Shown piece after piece: positions 9,974-20,608 of a stretch of DNA of 64,000 bases; position 1 is the stretch's first letter; every line of letters begins with the position of its first letter. The stretch covers positions 1-64,000 of the forward strand of contig JADLCD010000071.1 in the NCBI GenBank assembly GCA_020847395.1, read 5' to 3'. The notes below the pieces were generated by a model. That model was not told where the DNA came from and ran no database searches. It saw nothing but the letters and a program-made list of their open reading frames with translations. The position numbers and the translations under genes were made by a program. Origin of the DNA: Chitinophagaceae bacterium (GTDB lineage: Bacteria; Bacteroidota; Bacteroidia; Chitinophagales; Chitinophagaceae).

Positions 9974-12900
9974 ATGAAAAAAAGGGTCTTCCCAAAACTG
10001 CCCTGGATTCAGAAAATGTCCAGGATGATTCTGCTTATGAAATGTAGTCTAATTTTAATTTTTGCTACTGTACTGCAGGTGTCAGCTAAAGAAGTCAGCT
10101 CCCAGGAAACGCTGACTGTTCACTTTAATAATGTAAAGCTTGCCAAAGTATTAAAGGAAATTGAACGAAAAACAGATTACAGGTTTGTTTTTAGTACAAT
10201 GGTTATGAAAGACGAGTTTAAAGTAACCATCAGCGAACGAAACATAGCTGTAAACGATTTACTTACAAAAGTTCTTGCCGGAACAGGGCTTGCATTTAAC
10301 AAAATGTCAGATAAGTTAGTAATTATTAAAAGCATCGAAACAAATTCAATAACCGAATCTTCCGCCCCGCCTGTTAAAGGTAAAGTGCTGAATAGTAATG
10401 GTGAGCCATTGGCAGGAGTAACTATTAAATCAGGCAAAAATGTAACAGTTACAGATGCGGAAGGCAATTTTTCCATAGAAGTTGAAAACAGTGGTATTAT
10501 CGAAGTTTCTTATATAGGATATGCATCTCAAACCATAAAAGTTGGAGCGCAAACCAACATAGATGTTGTTATGCAGGCTGTTGAAAACAAATTGGAAGAA
10601 ATTGTTGTGGTGGGATATAACACACAGTCCCGGAGAAAACTTACCAGTGCCGTAGCCACTATAAGTGGTGAAGAAATCAATAAAAGAGTTGCAACCAATC
10701 CCGCGGCTTTATTGCAGGGACAATTACCTGGCCTGCAGGTAATTCAGGGATCAGGTGAACCTGGCAACGAAAATGTAAACCTGCGCATACGCGGGGTAAG
10801 TACATTTAGTGGTGCAGGTAATGATCCATTGGTGATAGTAGATGGTTTACCGGGAAGTTTAACCGTTCTTAACCCCAATGACATCGAATCAATCAGTGTG
10901 TTGAAAGACGCCGCCTCTGCAGCTATTTACGGGTCAAGAGGTGCAAATGGGGTAATCGTTGTAAAAACCAAGAAAGGAAAATCCGGTGGTTTTTCGCTGA
11001 CATATAATTATAACCTCGGGCGTTCCAAAGCTACTTCTTTGCCAGATATGATTTATAATTCCGCAGAGTATATGGAGTTAACTAATGAAGCAAGGGGTAA
11101 TTCAGGATTACAACCCATTTATACCCAGGAACAGATTGATTTATATAAAAACGCTACGGATAGGGTAAAATATCCAAATCACAATTGGTTGAATGATCAG
11201 TTTGTAACCGCCAATGTGCAAAATCATTACCTGAATTTGAACGGTGGGAAAGATAATACAAATTACAGCCTTGGTATTGGTTATACCGATCAGCCGGGAA
11301 CAATGATTGGTTTTCAGTATAAGAAATATACCCTTGATCTTGGACTGCAATCAAAGGTTCATAAAAGAATTACCATCGGCACCAATATACAAATGCGCTA
11401 TGGCGATAAGAAAAATCCGCGTCAGGGCGCTGTTGACCAATTCTTGTCTACCCTTGCGCAATCACCACTATATGCGCCGGTTTCACCAGATGGAACAAAA
11501 TATATTTTAAAAGCCTATCAGGCAGAACAGGGTAACAAAAATACGGTTGCTATAGTTCGGAATGATGTAAGAACAAGAACGGATGATTATTATGTTCAGG
11601 GCAACCTGTCTCTCGATGTTGAAATATTAAAAGGTTTGGTATGGGAAAACAGGGGCGGCGCAAATTTTGGTACAAATAAGTATAATGATTTTCGTCCTAT
11701 CATACCGCTGTACTGGTGGACTGATTTAAGTTATGCAACCAATCTTGATGTGGGTTCACCGGGTTTGGATGTTGGCAGAACAGACAATATGTATACTGTT
11801 TATTACAGCCAGTTAAATTTCAGGAGAACTTTCGGCGACCATACTATTTCTGCGCTTGCAGGGTTTCAGCAGGAGCATAATAAATACAGTTTTTTAAACG
11901 CAGGACGTGTTCAATATACGACTAACCTTCTCAGGGAAATTGATGCCGGCCCTACCAGCGGAATGTATAATTCAGGTAGTTCAAATGAATGGGCAATCCG
12001 TTCGTATTACGGCAATGTAAATTATGATTTTCAGGATAAATACTTGCTGGGAGCAAGTGTAAGATATGACGGTACTTCAAGGCTTCCTAAAGACACGCGT
12101 TGGGGGTTGTTTTATTCATTCTCCGGTGCATGGAGGGTTTCGGCTGAAAACTTTATGCGTAATGTATCATGGATAAATGATCTGAAAATCCGCGGATCGT
12201 GGGGAGAACTCGGTAACCAGAATATCGGTAATTATCCATACCAGTCTGTTTTACAATCAAGGGATTATGTATTTGGCACAGCCATAGCGCCGGGTTATGC
12301 GGCCGTTGGCCTGGTTGACCCAAATCTTACCTGGGAAACAACCAGGGTGCTCGACATAGGCGCCGATATGACGTTACTGAATAATAAACTAACCATTGCC
12401 GCCGACTGGTTCAACAAATACACTTTTGATATTTTGCGTGCTTCGCAGGTTCCGCTGTGGCTTGGCTTAAACGCCCCAACTATCAATAACGGTGCAGTAA
12501 GGAATAAAGGCTTTGAGCTTAGTGCCCAATACCGTGATCGTATAGCCGGGGAAGTTGGCTTTACGATTGGTGCAAATGTGCAGTCCTATAAAAATAAGTT
12601 AGAGAAATTTGGCGCACGTGAAATAAGCGGAAACACTATTCGCGAAGAAGGCCGTGCACTTGATGAATTTTATGTTTATATATGGGATGGGATCTTTCAA
12701 AGCCAACAGGAAATTGACAATTCACCCAAGCAACCTGTTACACCAAGCCCCGGCGATCTGAAAATTAAAGATGTGAATGGTGATAAAATAATTAATGATC
12801 AGGATCGTACTTATGTGGATGGCAAGTATCCGGCATACCAGTATAATTTCACTTTAGGATTTGACTGGAAGGGCTTCGATCTGTCTGCCCAGTTATATGG

Positions 12901-13309
12901 ATCACAGGGACAAAAAGTATATGTGTCAGGTTGGGGTATTGAACCATTCAGGCAGGGATCCGTACCAACAACAGATTGGCGTAACAGGTGGACTCCCACT
13001 AACCCCAGTACAACGATGCCTAAGATTTACGTTGCCGATGGTTATGCTCCGGTTCAAAACTACGCGTCAACTTATTTCTTAAAAGATGCATCTTTTACCA
13101 GGCTTAAAAACATTCAGATTGGCTATACTGTGCCATTAAAAATCGTAAGCAGGGCCGCTATGAAAAGCCTTCGTGTATATTTTGCTGCCGATAATGTATT
13201 TACTATCAGCAAGTACCCGGGGCTTGATCCAGAGCGCATAACAGGAGGGCAGTATGTTACCTATCCTCAACTCCGCACGTTTACATTTGGCGCTACTGTT
13301 CAATTTTAA
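9974..13309 (+). CDS. SusC/RagA TonB-dependent transporter with STN domain
   Basis: 1111 residues. Signal sequence near residues 15-40; STN signalling domain about 46-113 (LTVHFNNVKLAKVLKEIE); carboxypeptidase-regulatory-like beta-sandwich about 125-200 (VKGKVLNSNGEPLAGVTI); TonB box region EEIVVVGYN; plug domain with LRIRGVSTF and PLVIVDGLPG; then the 22-stranded barrel ending in FTFGATVQF. It imports oligosaccharides with its SusD partner encoded 17 bp downstream, and the STN domain lets it signal through the FecR protein upstream. Start fixed by the ATG at 9974 with the signal peptide in place. Confidence 0.96.
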   Translation: MKKRVFPKLPWIQKMSRMILLMKCSLILIFATVLQVSAKEVSSQETLTVHFNNVKLAKVLKEIERKTDYRFVFSTMVMKDEFKVTISERNIAVNDLLTKVLAGTGLAFNKMSDKLVIIKSIETNSITESSAPPVKGKVLNSNGEPLAGVTIKSGKNVTVTDAEGNFSIEVENSGIIEVSYIGYASQTIKVGAQTNIDVVMQAVENKLEEIVVVGYNTQSRRKLTSAVATISGEEINKRVATNPAALLQGQLPGLQVIQGSGEPGNENVNLRIRGVSTFSGAGNDPLVIVDGLPGSLTVLNPNDIESISVLKDAASAAIYGSRGANGVIVVKTKKGKSGGFSLTYNYNLGRSKATSLPDMIYNSAEYMELTNEARGNSGLQPIYTQEQIDLYKNATDRVKYPNHNWLNDQFVTANVQNHYLNLNGGKDNTNYSLGIGYTDQPGTMIGFQYKKYTLDLGLQSKVHKRITIGTNIQMRYGDKKNPRQGAVDQFLSTLAQSPLYAPVSPDGTKYILKAYQAEQGNKNTVAIVRNDVRTRTDDYYVQGNLSLDVEILKGLVWENRGGANFGTNKYNDFRPIIPLYWWTDLSYATNLDVGSPGLDVGRTDNMYTVYYSQLNFRRTFGDHTISALAGFQQEHNKYSFLNAGRVQYTTNLLREIDAGPTSGMYNSGSSNEWAIRSYYGNVNYDFQDKYLLGASVRYDGTSRLPKDTRWGLFYSFSGAWRVSAENFMRNVSWINDLKIRGSWGELGNQNIGNYPYQSVLQSRDYVFGTAIAPGYAAVGLVDPNLTWETTRVLDIGADMTLLNNKLTIAADWFNKYTFDILRASQVPLWLGLNAPTINNGAVRNKGFELSAQYRDRIAGEVGFTIGANVQSYKNKLEKFGAREISGNTIREEGRALDEFYVYIWDGIFQSQQEIDNSPKQPVTPSPGDLKIKDVNGDKIINDQDRTYVDGKYPAYQYNFTLGFDWKGFDLSAQLYGSQGQKVYVSGWGIEPFRQGSVPTTDWRNRWTPTNPSTTMPKIYVADGYAPVQNYASTYFLKDASFTRLKNIQIGYTVPLKIVSRAAMKSLRVYFAADNVFTISKYPGLDPERITGGQYVTYPQLRTFTFGATVQF

Positions 13310-13326
13310 AAATAAAATTATTGGAT

Positions 13327-14826
13327 ATGAAAACCATTAAAATATTTATTGTATTTATTGTTTTTACCACGGGCATGCTGTTGCAATCCTGTAAAAAAGG
13401 ATTGCTTGACGTAGCTCCGCCCGATCAATTATCTACCGCTATTTTCTGGAAAACGGAAGCAGACGCTGATTTAGCATTAACCGGCTTATATAATTTTCTC
13501 TATGAACCGGGTGGTAATTGGGCAAACTCCCAATATAAAATTATGGGATGGGATACCTATACTGATGATTGTTATGGGCAACATGATTATGGTGGAGGCA
13601 GAAGCGCTACTTCTTCGGGCATCACTCCTAACTCCGGCGCCTATGTGTTGAACTATTATAACAATAATTACCGTGCCATTGCTGCCATCAACTCTTTTTT
13701 GACAAACGTTGATAAAGTGTTGACTGGTGAAAAAGCAGACCGCTATAAAGGCGAAGCTTATTTTTTGAGAGGATTTAATTATTTGTGGCTTGCAGCTTTA
13801 TACGGAAATGTTCCCATCATTACTGAAGATCCTTTTACTTTAGACTTCTCAAAAGGCAAAGCAAAATCTTCGAGGGCTGATGTATATAAACAAGTGGAGG
13901 AGGATTTTGATAAGGCCATTGCTGTTTTACCTGATGAAGCATATAGTTCAGGACATGCAACTAAGGGTACCGCACAGGGATATAAAGTAAGGGCGTTGAT
14001 ATATCAGCAAAAATTTTCAGAAGCTGCAGCGCTTGCTAAGCAGATTATAGATGCAGGTAAATTTTCGCTTAACCCCAATTATTCTGAGAATTTTTATAAA
14101 CCCGGCCAGGAAAACAGCCCGGAAATTATGTTCAGTGTTCGGTTTCTGAAACCCAATATTGTGCATGGAGACGGCGCTGCACTGGTGGTAACCATGCAGG
14201 CGTGGGCTGGCTACATGGGTACCCAGGATTTGGTAAACGAGTACGAAGCAGGAGATCCCAGGAAAGTACTAACATTTTTTCAGCAGGGCGATGGCCCTGC
14301 CCAGGCTTGGCCTTTCAGTAACCCGGCCGTTGCTACACCTGGTGAAGGTTCGTGGAGCGCAGGATTTTATCTTCCCCGCAAATGGATGACTCCGGGAACG
14401 TGGAACCCGACCTATGGCGTATTGGGAGACCAGGACTATGTGTTGTTACGCTATGCTGATATTAAATTAATGTATGCGGAAGCACAGAATGAAGCTACAG
14501 GCCCTGATGCAGAAGTGTACAAACAGATAAATGAAGTAAGGGCGCGCCCTGGTGTTAATATGCCTGCATTGCCTGGTGGACTTAGCCAGTCTGCAATGAG
14601 AGACAAAATAAGACACGAACGCAGAGTTGAATTTCCATTTGAAGGTTTAAGATATTTTGATTTGAGAAGATGGGGAATAGCTACGCAAAAATTGAACGGC
14701 TTCGCTCAAAATCCTTTAGCACCCGATATCAAAATCAAGTATGAGGACAAATATGAATTTTGGCCCATACCACAAACAGAGATAGACAGAAACAAAGGAG
14801 TGCTTGAACAAAATCCAGGATACTAA
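13327..14826 (+). CDS. SusD/RagB glycan-binding lipoprotein
   Basis: 499 residues from the ATG at 13327. The N-terminus MKTIKIFIVFIVFTTGMLL ends in the lipobox QSC, so it is a surface lipoprotein. SusD TPR features are visible (AYFLRGFNYLWLAALYGNVPII) with the C-terminal RHERRVEFPFEGLRYFDLRR motif and the closing IPQTEIDRN segment. It forms the lid on SusC and captures glycan. It follows SusC by 17 bp and is co-transcribed; a hairpin downstream (14874-14900) may end or attenuate the message. Confidence 0.95.
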   Translation: MKTIKIFIVFIVFTTGMLLQSCKKGLLDVAPPDQLSTAIFWKTEADADLALTGLYNFLYEPGGNWANSQYKIMGWDTYTDDCYGQHDYGGGRSATSSGITPNSGAYVLNYYNNNYRAIAAINSFLTNVDKVLTGEKADRYKGEAYFLRGFNYLWLAALYGNVPIITEDPFTLDFSKGKAKSSRADVYKQVEEDFDKAIAVLPDEAYSSGHATKGTAQGYKVRALIYQQKFSEAAALAKQIIDAGKFSLNPNYSENFYKPGQENSPEIMFSVRFLKPNIVHGDGAALVVTMQAWAGYMGTQDLVNEYEAGDPRKVLTFFQQGDGPAQAWPFSNPAVATPGEGSWSAGFYLPRKWMTPGTWNPTYGVLGDQDYVLLRYADIKLMYAEAQNEATGPDAEVYKQINEVRARPGVNMPALPGGLSQSAMRDKIRHERRVEFPFEGLRYFDLRRWGIATQKLNGFAQNPLAPDIKIKYEDKYEFWPIPQTEIDRNKGVLEQNPGY

Positions 14827-14873
14827 TCTCCTTGTTTGTCTTTAAAATATTCCAGCAGTTGGTTTAGCATACA

Positions 14874-14900
14874 AGGCCGCCCCAATACATAAGGCGGCCT
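14874..14900 (+). terminator. GC-rich hairpin after SusD
   Basis: AGGCCGCC (14874-14881) pairs exactly with GGCGGCCT (14893-14900) over an 11-nt loop. No T-run follows, so it may be a processing or attenuation hairpin instead of a full terminator. Confidence 0.5.
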
Positions 14901-15003
14901 CTGTGCTATATTTGAGTTACGCTGTAAATAGCTGTTGATGGTATATTATGCGTATTAAAACACGCTATAATAAAATAATCTAACTACGTTTTATTGCCCT
15001 GTA

Positions 15004-16377
15004 ATGAATAAAAGAAAATTGAAAAGTACTGGTCTGACTTTTTTGAGCGTTTTCTATTCTTTGTTTCTCCATGCACAATTCAGGCACGATTACTCGCAAA
15101 CGCTTGTAATGAAACTGTTCCTCTCAAAGCCTGATGAAACCGGCGGCTCATTCGTGAATTGCGATTTTGAAAAAGCGCTTGCCATCATACAACAGGTTGA
15201 CGAGCTTACATTGCAAACACCGAAAATCATTTACCTGGTAGGGTGGCAGTACAAAGGTCACGATGATCAATATCCTGCTTTTTTTGAGGTCAACCCTCTT
15301 TTGAAAAGAAAGCAGGATATAACTGCTTCAGAAAGTTTGCAATGGCTGATGATAGAAGCCAGGAAACATCACACTACGGTGAGTTTGCACATTAATATGA
15401 CTGACGCTTATGACGATAGCCCCTCGTGGGAGACCTATGTAAAAAATGATCTGATCTCAAAAAACAGGCAGGGCGATCTTCTTATCATTGGCAATTACAA
15501 TAATCGTAAAGCTTACCAGGTTAATTACAGGAACGAATGGGAAAAAGGATATACTCAAAAACGGATTGACAGCTTATTCGTCGTTGTGCCGCAACTGAAG
15601 CAAGCCGGAACCATTCATGCTGACGCATGGATAGCAAGGGAAAGCCCGGGGCATTACGAATCAGCCATTGAAGAAGCGAAGTACCAGGTTAAGGCAGCCC
15701 GTTACTGGCAACAAAAAGGAGTAGATATTACCAGTGAATGGGTAATGGATTATATGACAGGAGTTGTTCCCTTTGCATGGCATTTTAATAACAGGGGTGT
15801 ATCCGATTATTTATCTATTTCTGCAAACATATATACCGGCAGCGGACTGAATCCAGATTTGAAATGGACCGATTTTGGGCTGGGCTTTTTATTTGGCACA
15901 AGTATGTATGGTGAAGATATTTTTCCTAAGAAAGATGATGCCGATCAACATGCCTGGGTGAAATTATTTAACCGGGAATTTTATCTTAACTGTCTCCAAT
16001 ATTTTTACCTAAACAGGTATAAACGTTTATCGGTGCAGGGAGAAAAAAATGAACGTAAAGCTTTTTTCTCAGACAGCGTTGTGGTTTCGCTGGCCGATAG
16101 CAGCGTATATAAAGGCGATACCCGGCTCAGGAATAAAAATTTTGTTTGCTTTCCTGTGGTATGGAAAGAAGAAAAAATGCTGGCTGTATATGCAGATGCT
16201 GATACCACTGCGGCAATCACTATTCCCTTACAATGGGGCAGTCCGGCATCCTGCAGCATTTATGAAGTAACGCCGCAGGGAAAAAAGCTGCTTGCTTCAA
16301 AAAAATTAAAGAAGGGACAATTGTTGGTACAGCTTAAAAAAGAACAGCCCTATATAATTGAACCTGGTAAAAATTGA
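15004..16377 (+). CDS. Secreted GH101/GH129-like TIM-barrel protein
   Basis: 457 residues with a signal peptide (MNKRKLKS...SLFLHAQ). I do not recognise it with certainty. It looks like a stripped-down endo-alpha-N-acetylgalactosaminidase barrel: HADAW carries D207 and DITSEW carries E245, 38 residues apart. This resembles the nucleophile and acid/base pair of GH101 (about 32-33 apart) and GH129 (about 43 apart). The C-terminal 100 residues look like a beta-sandwich. Family GH101 enzymes are usually over 1000 residues, so this is unusually small. It follows SusD by 177 bp and precedes the GH29 gene by 35 bp, so it belongs to the locus. Alternative: another galactosidase-clan family with similar barrel motifs. 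Confidence 0.6.
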   Translation: MNKRKLKSTGLTFLSVFYSLFLHAQFRHDYSQTLVMKLFLSKPDETGGSFVNCDFEKALAIIQQVDELTLQTPKIIYLVGWQYKGHDDQYPAFFEVNPLLKRKQDITASESLQWLMIEARKHHTTVSLHINMTDAYDDSPSWETYVKNDLISKNRQGDLLIIGNYNNRKAYQVNYRNEWEKGYTQKRIDSLFVVVPQLKQAGTIHADAWIARESPGHYESAIEEAKYQVKAARYWQQKGVDITSEWVMDYMTGVVPFAWHFNNRGVSDYLSISANIYTGSGLNPDLKWTDFGLGFLFGTSMYGEDIFPKKDDADQHAWVKLFNREFYLNCLQYFYLNRYKRLSVQGEKNERKAFFSDSVVVSLADSSVYKGDTRLRNKNFVCFPVVWKEEKMLAVYADADTTAAITIPLQWGSPASCSIYEVTPQGKKLLASKKLKKGQLLVQLKKEQPYIIEPGKN

Positions 16378-16412
16378 GCACTATTTTTTTACGATATTAA
16401 AGATATATACAG

Positions 16413-17903
16413 ATGAGAAATCACGTGAATGGTAAGAACCTGAAAATGTATTGGTCAACATTTGCTTTTTGTTTTGGATTGTTTTTTATGCTGAACGCTC
16501 AGCTATATGCGCAAAACAACCAGCCGGATCATTTATACAAACTGCAATCGGCTTTTGTTGATTTAAGGTTTGGTGTAATGCTGCATTTTAATATGGGCAC
16601 TTTCACCAATGAAGAGTGGGCTATACCCGATCATGATCCCCGGAAGTTTAACCCTGTAAAATTGGATTGCAATCAATGGGCAGATGCCTGTAAGGCAGCA
16701 GGTATGACTTACGGTATTTTAACCGCCAAACATCATGATGGGTTTAGTTTATGGGATACTAAATTTTCTGATTATGATGTAGCCAACAGCTCAGTAAAGA
16801 GAGATGTTGTTGCTGAATATGTAAAAGCTTTCAGGGCAAAAGGGCTTAAACCCTGTTTGTATTTTTCTATCTGGGACCGGCATAATGGTATTGAAAATGG
16901 CGGTGCAAAAGAAGAAGATTTTGTAATGGGTCAGCTCACCGAACTGCTTACCAATTATGGAGAAATACCACTTATTATTTTTGACGGGTGGAGCTGGAAG
17001 ATGGGACACCGGCTTATTTCTTTTCAAAAAATATACGATCATGTAAAAAAGTTGCAGCCCGATTGTTTGATTGCCGAGCACAATGGTAACAGCAATTGGC
17101 AAACAGATATTATTTATTATGAAGGACCTAAAGGCGTTTTTCCGCCGGGCAATAATGTATATGCTTCACAGATGGCCTTAACCCTTACAGATGGATGGTT
17201 TTGGCATCCGGACGCACCGGGAAAAGTAAAAGACCTCAGCTTCGGCTTAGATAAATTACAAAGATTGGAACCGTTGTATTGTAATTTTATGCTTAATATT
17301 TCTCCTAACCGGGATGGACTTTTTGATGATGAAGTGGTAAAACGTTTAAAGGAAATAGGACGAAGCTGGAAGCCTGATAAGAACAGACTGCCTTTGCCTC
17401 TTCAGCCCGAGGTGCTACATACCAGTTATAATATTAAGAACATAACTGCTTCTGGTGGAGAAGCCATTGTATCTCCTAACCCGCCTGCTACTTTAGGCTC
17501 TCCGGTGACTTCAATTATTACCGACAAAACAGAAAATGTAATGATTGACGGTTGTATTGATGTGGTGGGCGATCGTGGTGGTTTTGCACAAACACAAACC
17601 TTGTGGAAGTTTCCTGCAACGCTTCCTCAATACGTAGTGATTGACCTGGGCGAAGAGAAAAACATATCGAAGTTGTATTATTTACCTGCTCAACTGATGG
17701 GGTATGATGGATTGATAATAAAATATACTTTAAGCGCAGGTACAAACGGAAAAGATTTTACAAAGCTGAGAGATGGTATATGGAAGAAAACCACAGATAT
17801 GAAAGTATTGGCTTTTGATGAAGTGCGTGCGCGATATGTAAAATTAGAAATTACAGATGCTATCGGTGGGGCAATGATTAGTGAAATAGGAGTAGGGAAT
17901 TAA
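16413..17903 (+). CDS. GH29 alpha-L-fucosidase with C-terminal discoidin-like domain
   Basis: 496 residues. A signal peptide covers about 1-34. The GH29 barrel shows FGVMLHFNMGTFTNEEWA, the substrate-binding KHHDGFSLWDT, and IIFDGW with the nucleophile D191. The family removes alpha-linked fucose with retention. After about 350 a beta-sandwich similar to F5/8 type C (discoidin) domains follows (VIDLGEEKNISKLYYLP, ARYVKLEITDA), typical of carbohydrate attachment. It lies 35 bp after the GH101-like gene and 65 bp before GH35, on one likely transcript. It probably clips terminal fucose that would block the galactosidases. Confidence 0.92.
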   Translation: MRNHVNGKNLKMYWSTFAFCFGLFFMLNAQLYAQNNQPDHLYKLQSAFVDLRFGVMLHFNMGTFTNEEWAIPDHDPRKFNPVKLDCNQWADACKAAGMTYGILTAKHHDGFSLWDTKFSDYDVANSSVKRDVVAEYVKAFRAKGLKPCLYFSIWDRHNGIENGGAKEEDFVMGQLTELLTNYGEIPLIIFDGWSWKMGHRLISFQKIYDHVKKLQPDCLIAEHNGNSNWQTDIIYYEGPKGVFPPGNNVYASQMALTLTDGWFWHPDAPGKVKDLSFGLDKLQRLEPLYCNFMLNISPNRDGLFDDEVVKRLKEIGRSWKPDKNRLPLPLQPEVLHTSYNIKNITASGGEAIVSPNPPATLGSPVTSIITDKTENVMIDGCIDVVGDRGGFAQTQTLWKFPATLPQYVVIDLGEEKNISKLYYLPAQLMGYDGLIIKYTLSAGTNGKDFTKLRDGIWKKTTDMKVLAFDEVRARYVKLEITDAIGGAMISEIGVGN

Positions 17904-17968
17904 AAGAGGCAACAACCTAAATCCTTCCGAATGCTTTAATGATTATTTTGAAATATTAATTTTTAAAA

Positions 17969-20212
17969 ATGGCTTTTATCAAATCCACCTCAATCACATT
18001 TTTGCTTTTCATACTCGCAACACTAACGCTTGCGCAATCATACAAAATTGATGCTTCGCAGCTTGTTGAAACGCAACCTCAGCTCATTCCTTTCTCCGGC
18101 GCTAACCCAAGTGGTATAATGCTTTCAGCAAACAACAGGTATTTCTTAAAAAACAATCAACCCTGGTTTCCGTTAATGGGTGAAATACATTATAACCGGG
18201 TGCCGCCGCAGGATTGGGAAAGCGGCATACTAAAAATGAAAAGCGCCGGTCTCTCTATTGTGGCTACTTATATTTTTTGGAACGAACATGAAACCGCTCC
18301 CGGCGTATGGGATTGGAAAGGCAATCGCGACCTGAGAAAATTTATTGAGCTCTGTGCCAAACATAATATGTATGTATGGCTGCGCATTGGTCCCTGGGCA
18401 CATGGTGAGCAATTGCATGGCGGTCACCCGGAGTGGATTGCAAAAATGCCGGGCAGAAGAACTAATGACCCTGCCTATATTGCTGCATCTACAAAATTGT
18501 TTAATCAAATAGGCGTGCAAACGCAGGGGCTATTTTTTAACGAGGGCGGCCCCATCATTGGCACACAATTAGAAAATGAATATGCCAGCGGACAGGCGGC
18601 GCATATTACCAAGCTAAAACAGATGGCGCTTGAAGCAGGCATCCGGCCTGTGTTTTGGACTGTTACCGCCAATACCGTTTTTGATGATAGTAAAATGGAA
18701 GTTATTCCGTTGCAGGGTTCCTACTGCTACCGTGGTTGGGAAAAAGCAGGAGGTGGTCCAACCAACGATTTTTTGTATGGCGATGATCAGTGGATAATGA
18801 CAGGAGCATTGGGTAAAGTATATTATGATGTAAGCCTGTTTCCGCGTGGACTTTGCGAGCAGGGAGATGGTAGTCAAATGATGTATCAAAATCGTTTTGT
18901 GGTGGAACCTTATGTAGAAGAAGCGCATTTGCAAAACCAGATAGGACGCGGCATGAACCTGGTTGGATACTATATGTTTCATGGCGGCACGCAAACACCT
19001 GGATTAAAAGAACCCGGCTTGCCGGAAAGCTACGATTTTCAGGCGCCTGTGGGTGAGTATGGTATCATCAGGCAATCGTACAGGAATTTGAGAATATTGC
19101 ACCAGTTTATAAACAGCTTTGGAACTGAGTTGGTGCAAATGCAACCGGTAGAACCTTTAAATCCGGTGAGAGATATTTATGATACTGCTAATCTCAGGTA
19201 TATAGCAAGAGTAAAAGACAACAGTGGTTTCCTGTTTCTATGCAACACGCAGGTACGCATACACATGCCTGATAAACCTGTTACAATGCAGGTGAAATTG
19301 CAAAATGAAACCATAGATTTTCCTGAAATAAACCTGAAAGGACAAACCACACTTATTCTTCCTTTCAATATTGTTGTGAATGACATACGTATAAAATACG
19401 CTACAGCCCAGATACTCAGCAAAGTTGAAAACAAGGATGAAACAATATTATTCTTTATAAAGCCAGAAGGAATTGATCCTGAAATAGCAATAAGCAATTC
19501 TACTATTAGTAAGAATGCCAACGGTAATGAGTTGACTACTATAACCAGGCTTTTGCTGGATACTCCTGTTCATTTTACTGCTGCAAATGGTAAAAAATTA
19601 ACTGTAATCTTACTCTCCCGGCATGAAGCTGAACAAAGCCTGCATGCTACTATAAACGGAAAAAACGTTTTACTGGTTTCCAATGCAGACTTAATGGTAG
19701 ATAATGGTTCTTTGCGAATGGAACAATCCCTGCCTGATTTTACGTTGAAAGTATATCCTGCCGGTGCAATTTCTTTTGCAGGTAATCATATTTTTTCTAA
19801 ACAAAAGAATAATGCGGGGTTTGATATATTTAATGTTTCAGTTAATGCATATACGGCTCGTATTAAAAAGAGATCCATCTCTGAAAAAGAAATTGTATTG
19901 TCGCTGCCGCGTAAAATGCCTGCTAATGTGAGTGATGTTATTTTGAAGGTCGATTATCTCGGAGCATCCTGTGATGTACTTCAAAATGATAAAATCATTT
20001 CAGATAATCTTGTAAACGGCTTACCCTGGTTGATATCGGTAAAGCGTTTTTTAAAAGAACCATTGTTGAAACTGCGCATTCATGACTGGAACGATTCAAT
20101 AACAGGAGTGGCACCGGAACTTGTAAAGGAAATTAAAGCAAGAGGCAGTATGTTTACGAATATTGAAGCGATACCAAGGTATAGCGTAAAGCTGAGGCTT
20201 ATTGATAAATAG
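17969..20212 (+). CDS. GH35 beta-galactosidase
   Basis: 747 residues with a signal peptide (MAFIKSTSITFLLFILATLTLAQ). The barrel begins with FPLMGEIHYNRVPPQDWE and shows WNEHE and the family acid/base in QLENEY (E204). E297 in GLCEQGDG is my candidate nucleophile, by position only. The C-terminal half is beta-rich and less conserved. GH35 enzymes remove terminal beta-galactose. Placement after GH29 and before GH110 suggests stepwise trimming of one branched glycan. The start at 17969 puts the signal peptide first. Confidence 0.92.
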   Translation: MAFIKSTSITFLLFILATLTLAQSYKIDASQLVETQPQLIPFSGANPSGIMLSANNRYFLKNNQPWFPLMGEIHYNRVPPQDWESGILKMKSAGLSIVATYIFWNEHETAPGVWDWKGNRDLRKFIELCAKHNMYVWLRIGPWAHGEQLHGGHPEWIAKMPGRRTNDPAYIAASTKLFNQIGVQTQGLFFNEGGPIIGTQLENEYASGQAAHITKLKQMALEAGIRPVFWTVTANTVFDDSKMEVIPLQGSYCYRGWEKAGGGPTNDFLYGDDQWIMTGALGKVYYDVSLFPRGLCEQGDGSQMMYQNRFVVEPYVEEAHLQNQIGRGMNLVGYYMFHGGTQTPGLKEPGLPESYDFQAPVGEYGIIRQSYRNLRILHQFINSFGTELVQMQPVEPLNPVRDIYDTANLRYIARVKDNSGFLFLCNTQVRIHMPDKPVTMQVKLQNETIDFPEINLKGQTTLILPFNIVVNDIRIKYATAQILSKVENKDETILFFIKPEGIDPEIAISNSTISKNANGNELTTITRLLLDTPVHFTAANGKKLTVILLSRHEAEQSLHATINGKNVLLVSNADLMVDNGSLRMEQSLPDFTLKVYPAGAISFAGNHIFSKQKNNAGFDIFNVSVNAYTARIKKRSISEKEIVLSLPRKMPANVSDVILKVDYLGASCDVLQNDKIISDNLVNGLPWLISVKRFLKEPLLKLRIHDWNDSITGVAPELVKEIKARGSMFTNIEAIPRYSVKLRLIDK

Positions 20213-20336
20213 TGTCATGGGTATATTTCAAATTTTCGCATCTTGTAAACATTCCGGTTGGTGTCTTACCATAACCGTCAACTTACGGTTTTTCCGGCAT
20301 GTGAAGGGATATTTGCCGAGGCAATCCAGGTACATT

Positions 20337-20541
20337 CAGGGATTGCTTCTCCCGCCGGATCTTCGTTTTAAGTCAAATGCTGATGCTGGCGGGATCGCAA
20401 TGACGGCGGGTGGTTGAGTGAATGTATGCTTTGTCTTGGTGCTGGTTGTAAATTCAAAACACTCTCGCCCGTCACTGCGAACCGCCAGCAGGTTGTATGA
20501 AATCAAAAGTATGTTGCGGCGGGTGAAGCAGTCTCTGGAAG
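20337..20541. repeat. Nested palindromic intergenic repeat element
   Basis: Between GH35 and GH110 two nested inverted pairs are seen: the outer arms around 20341-20357 (GATTGCTTCTCCCGCCG) and 20515-20537, and the inner arms around 20384-20410 (CTGGCGGGATCGCAATGACGG) and 20467-20490. The core resembles dispersed elements containing a conserved TCGCAATGACGG word that occur in many bacterial genomes. A shorter relative is at 39371-39394. No ORF in this stretch looks coding. Confidence 0.7.
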
Positions 20542-20608
20542 GAAGATTATCGCGAGGTAGCGACAACTACTGGCGGGTGTTTCAACCGCCTGCGAAAATT
20601 AGAAATAC

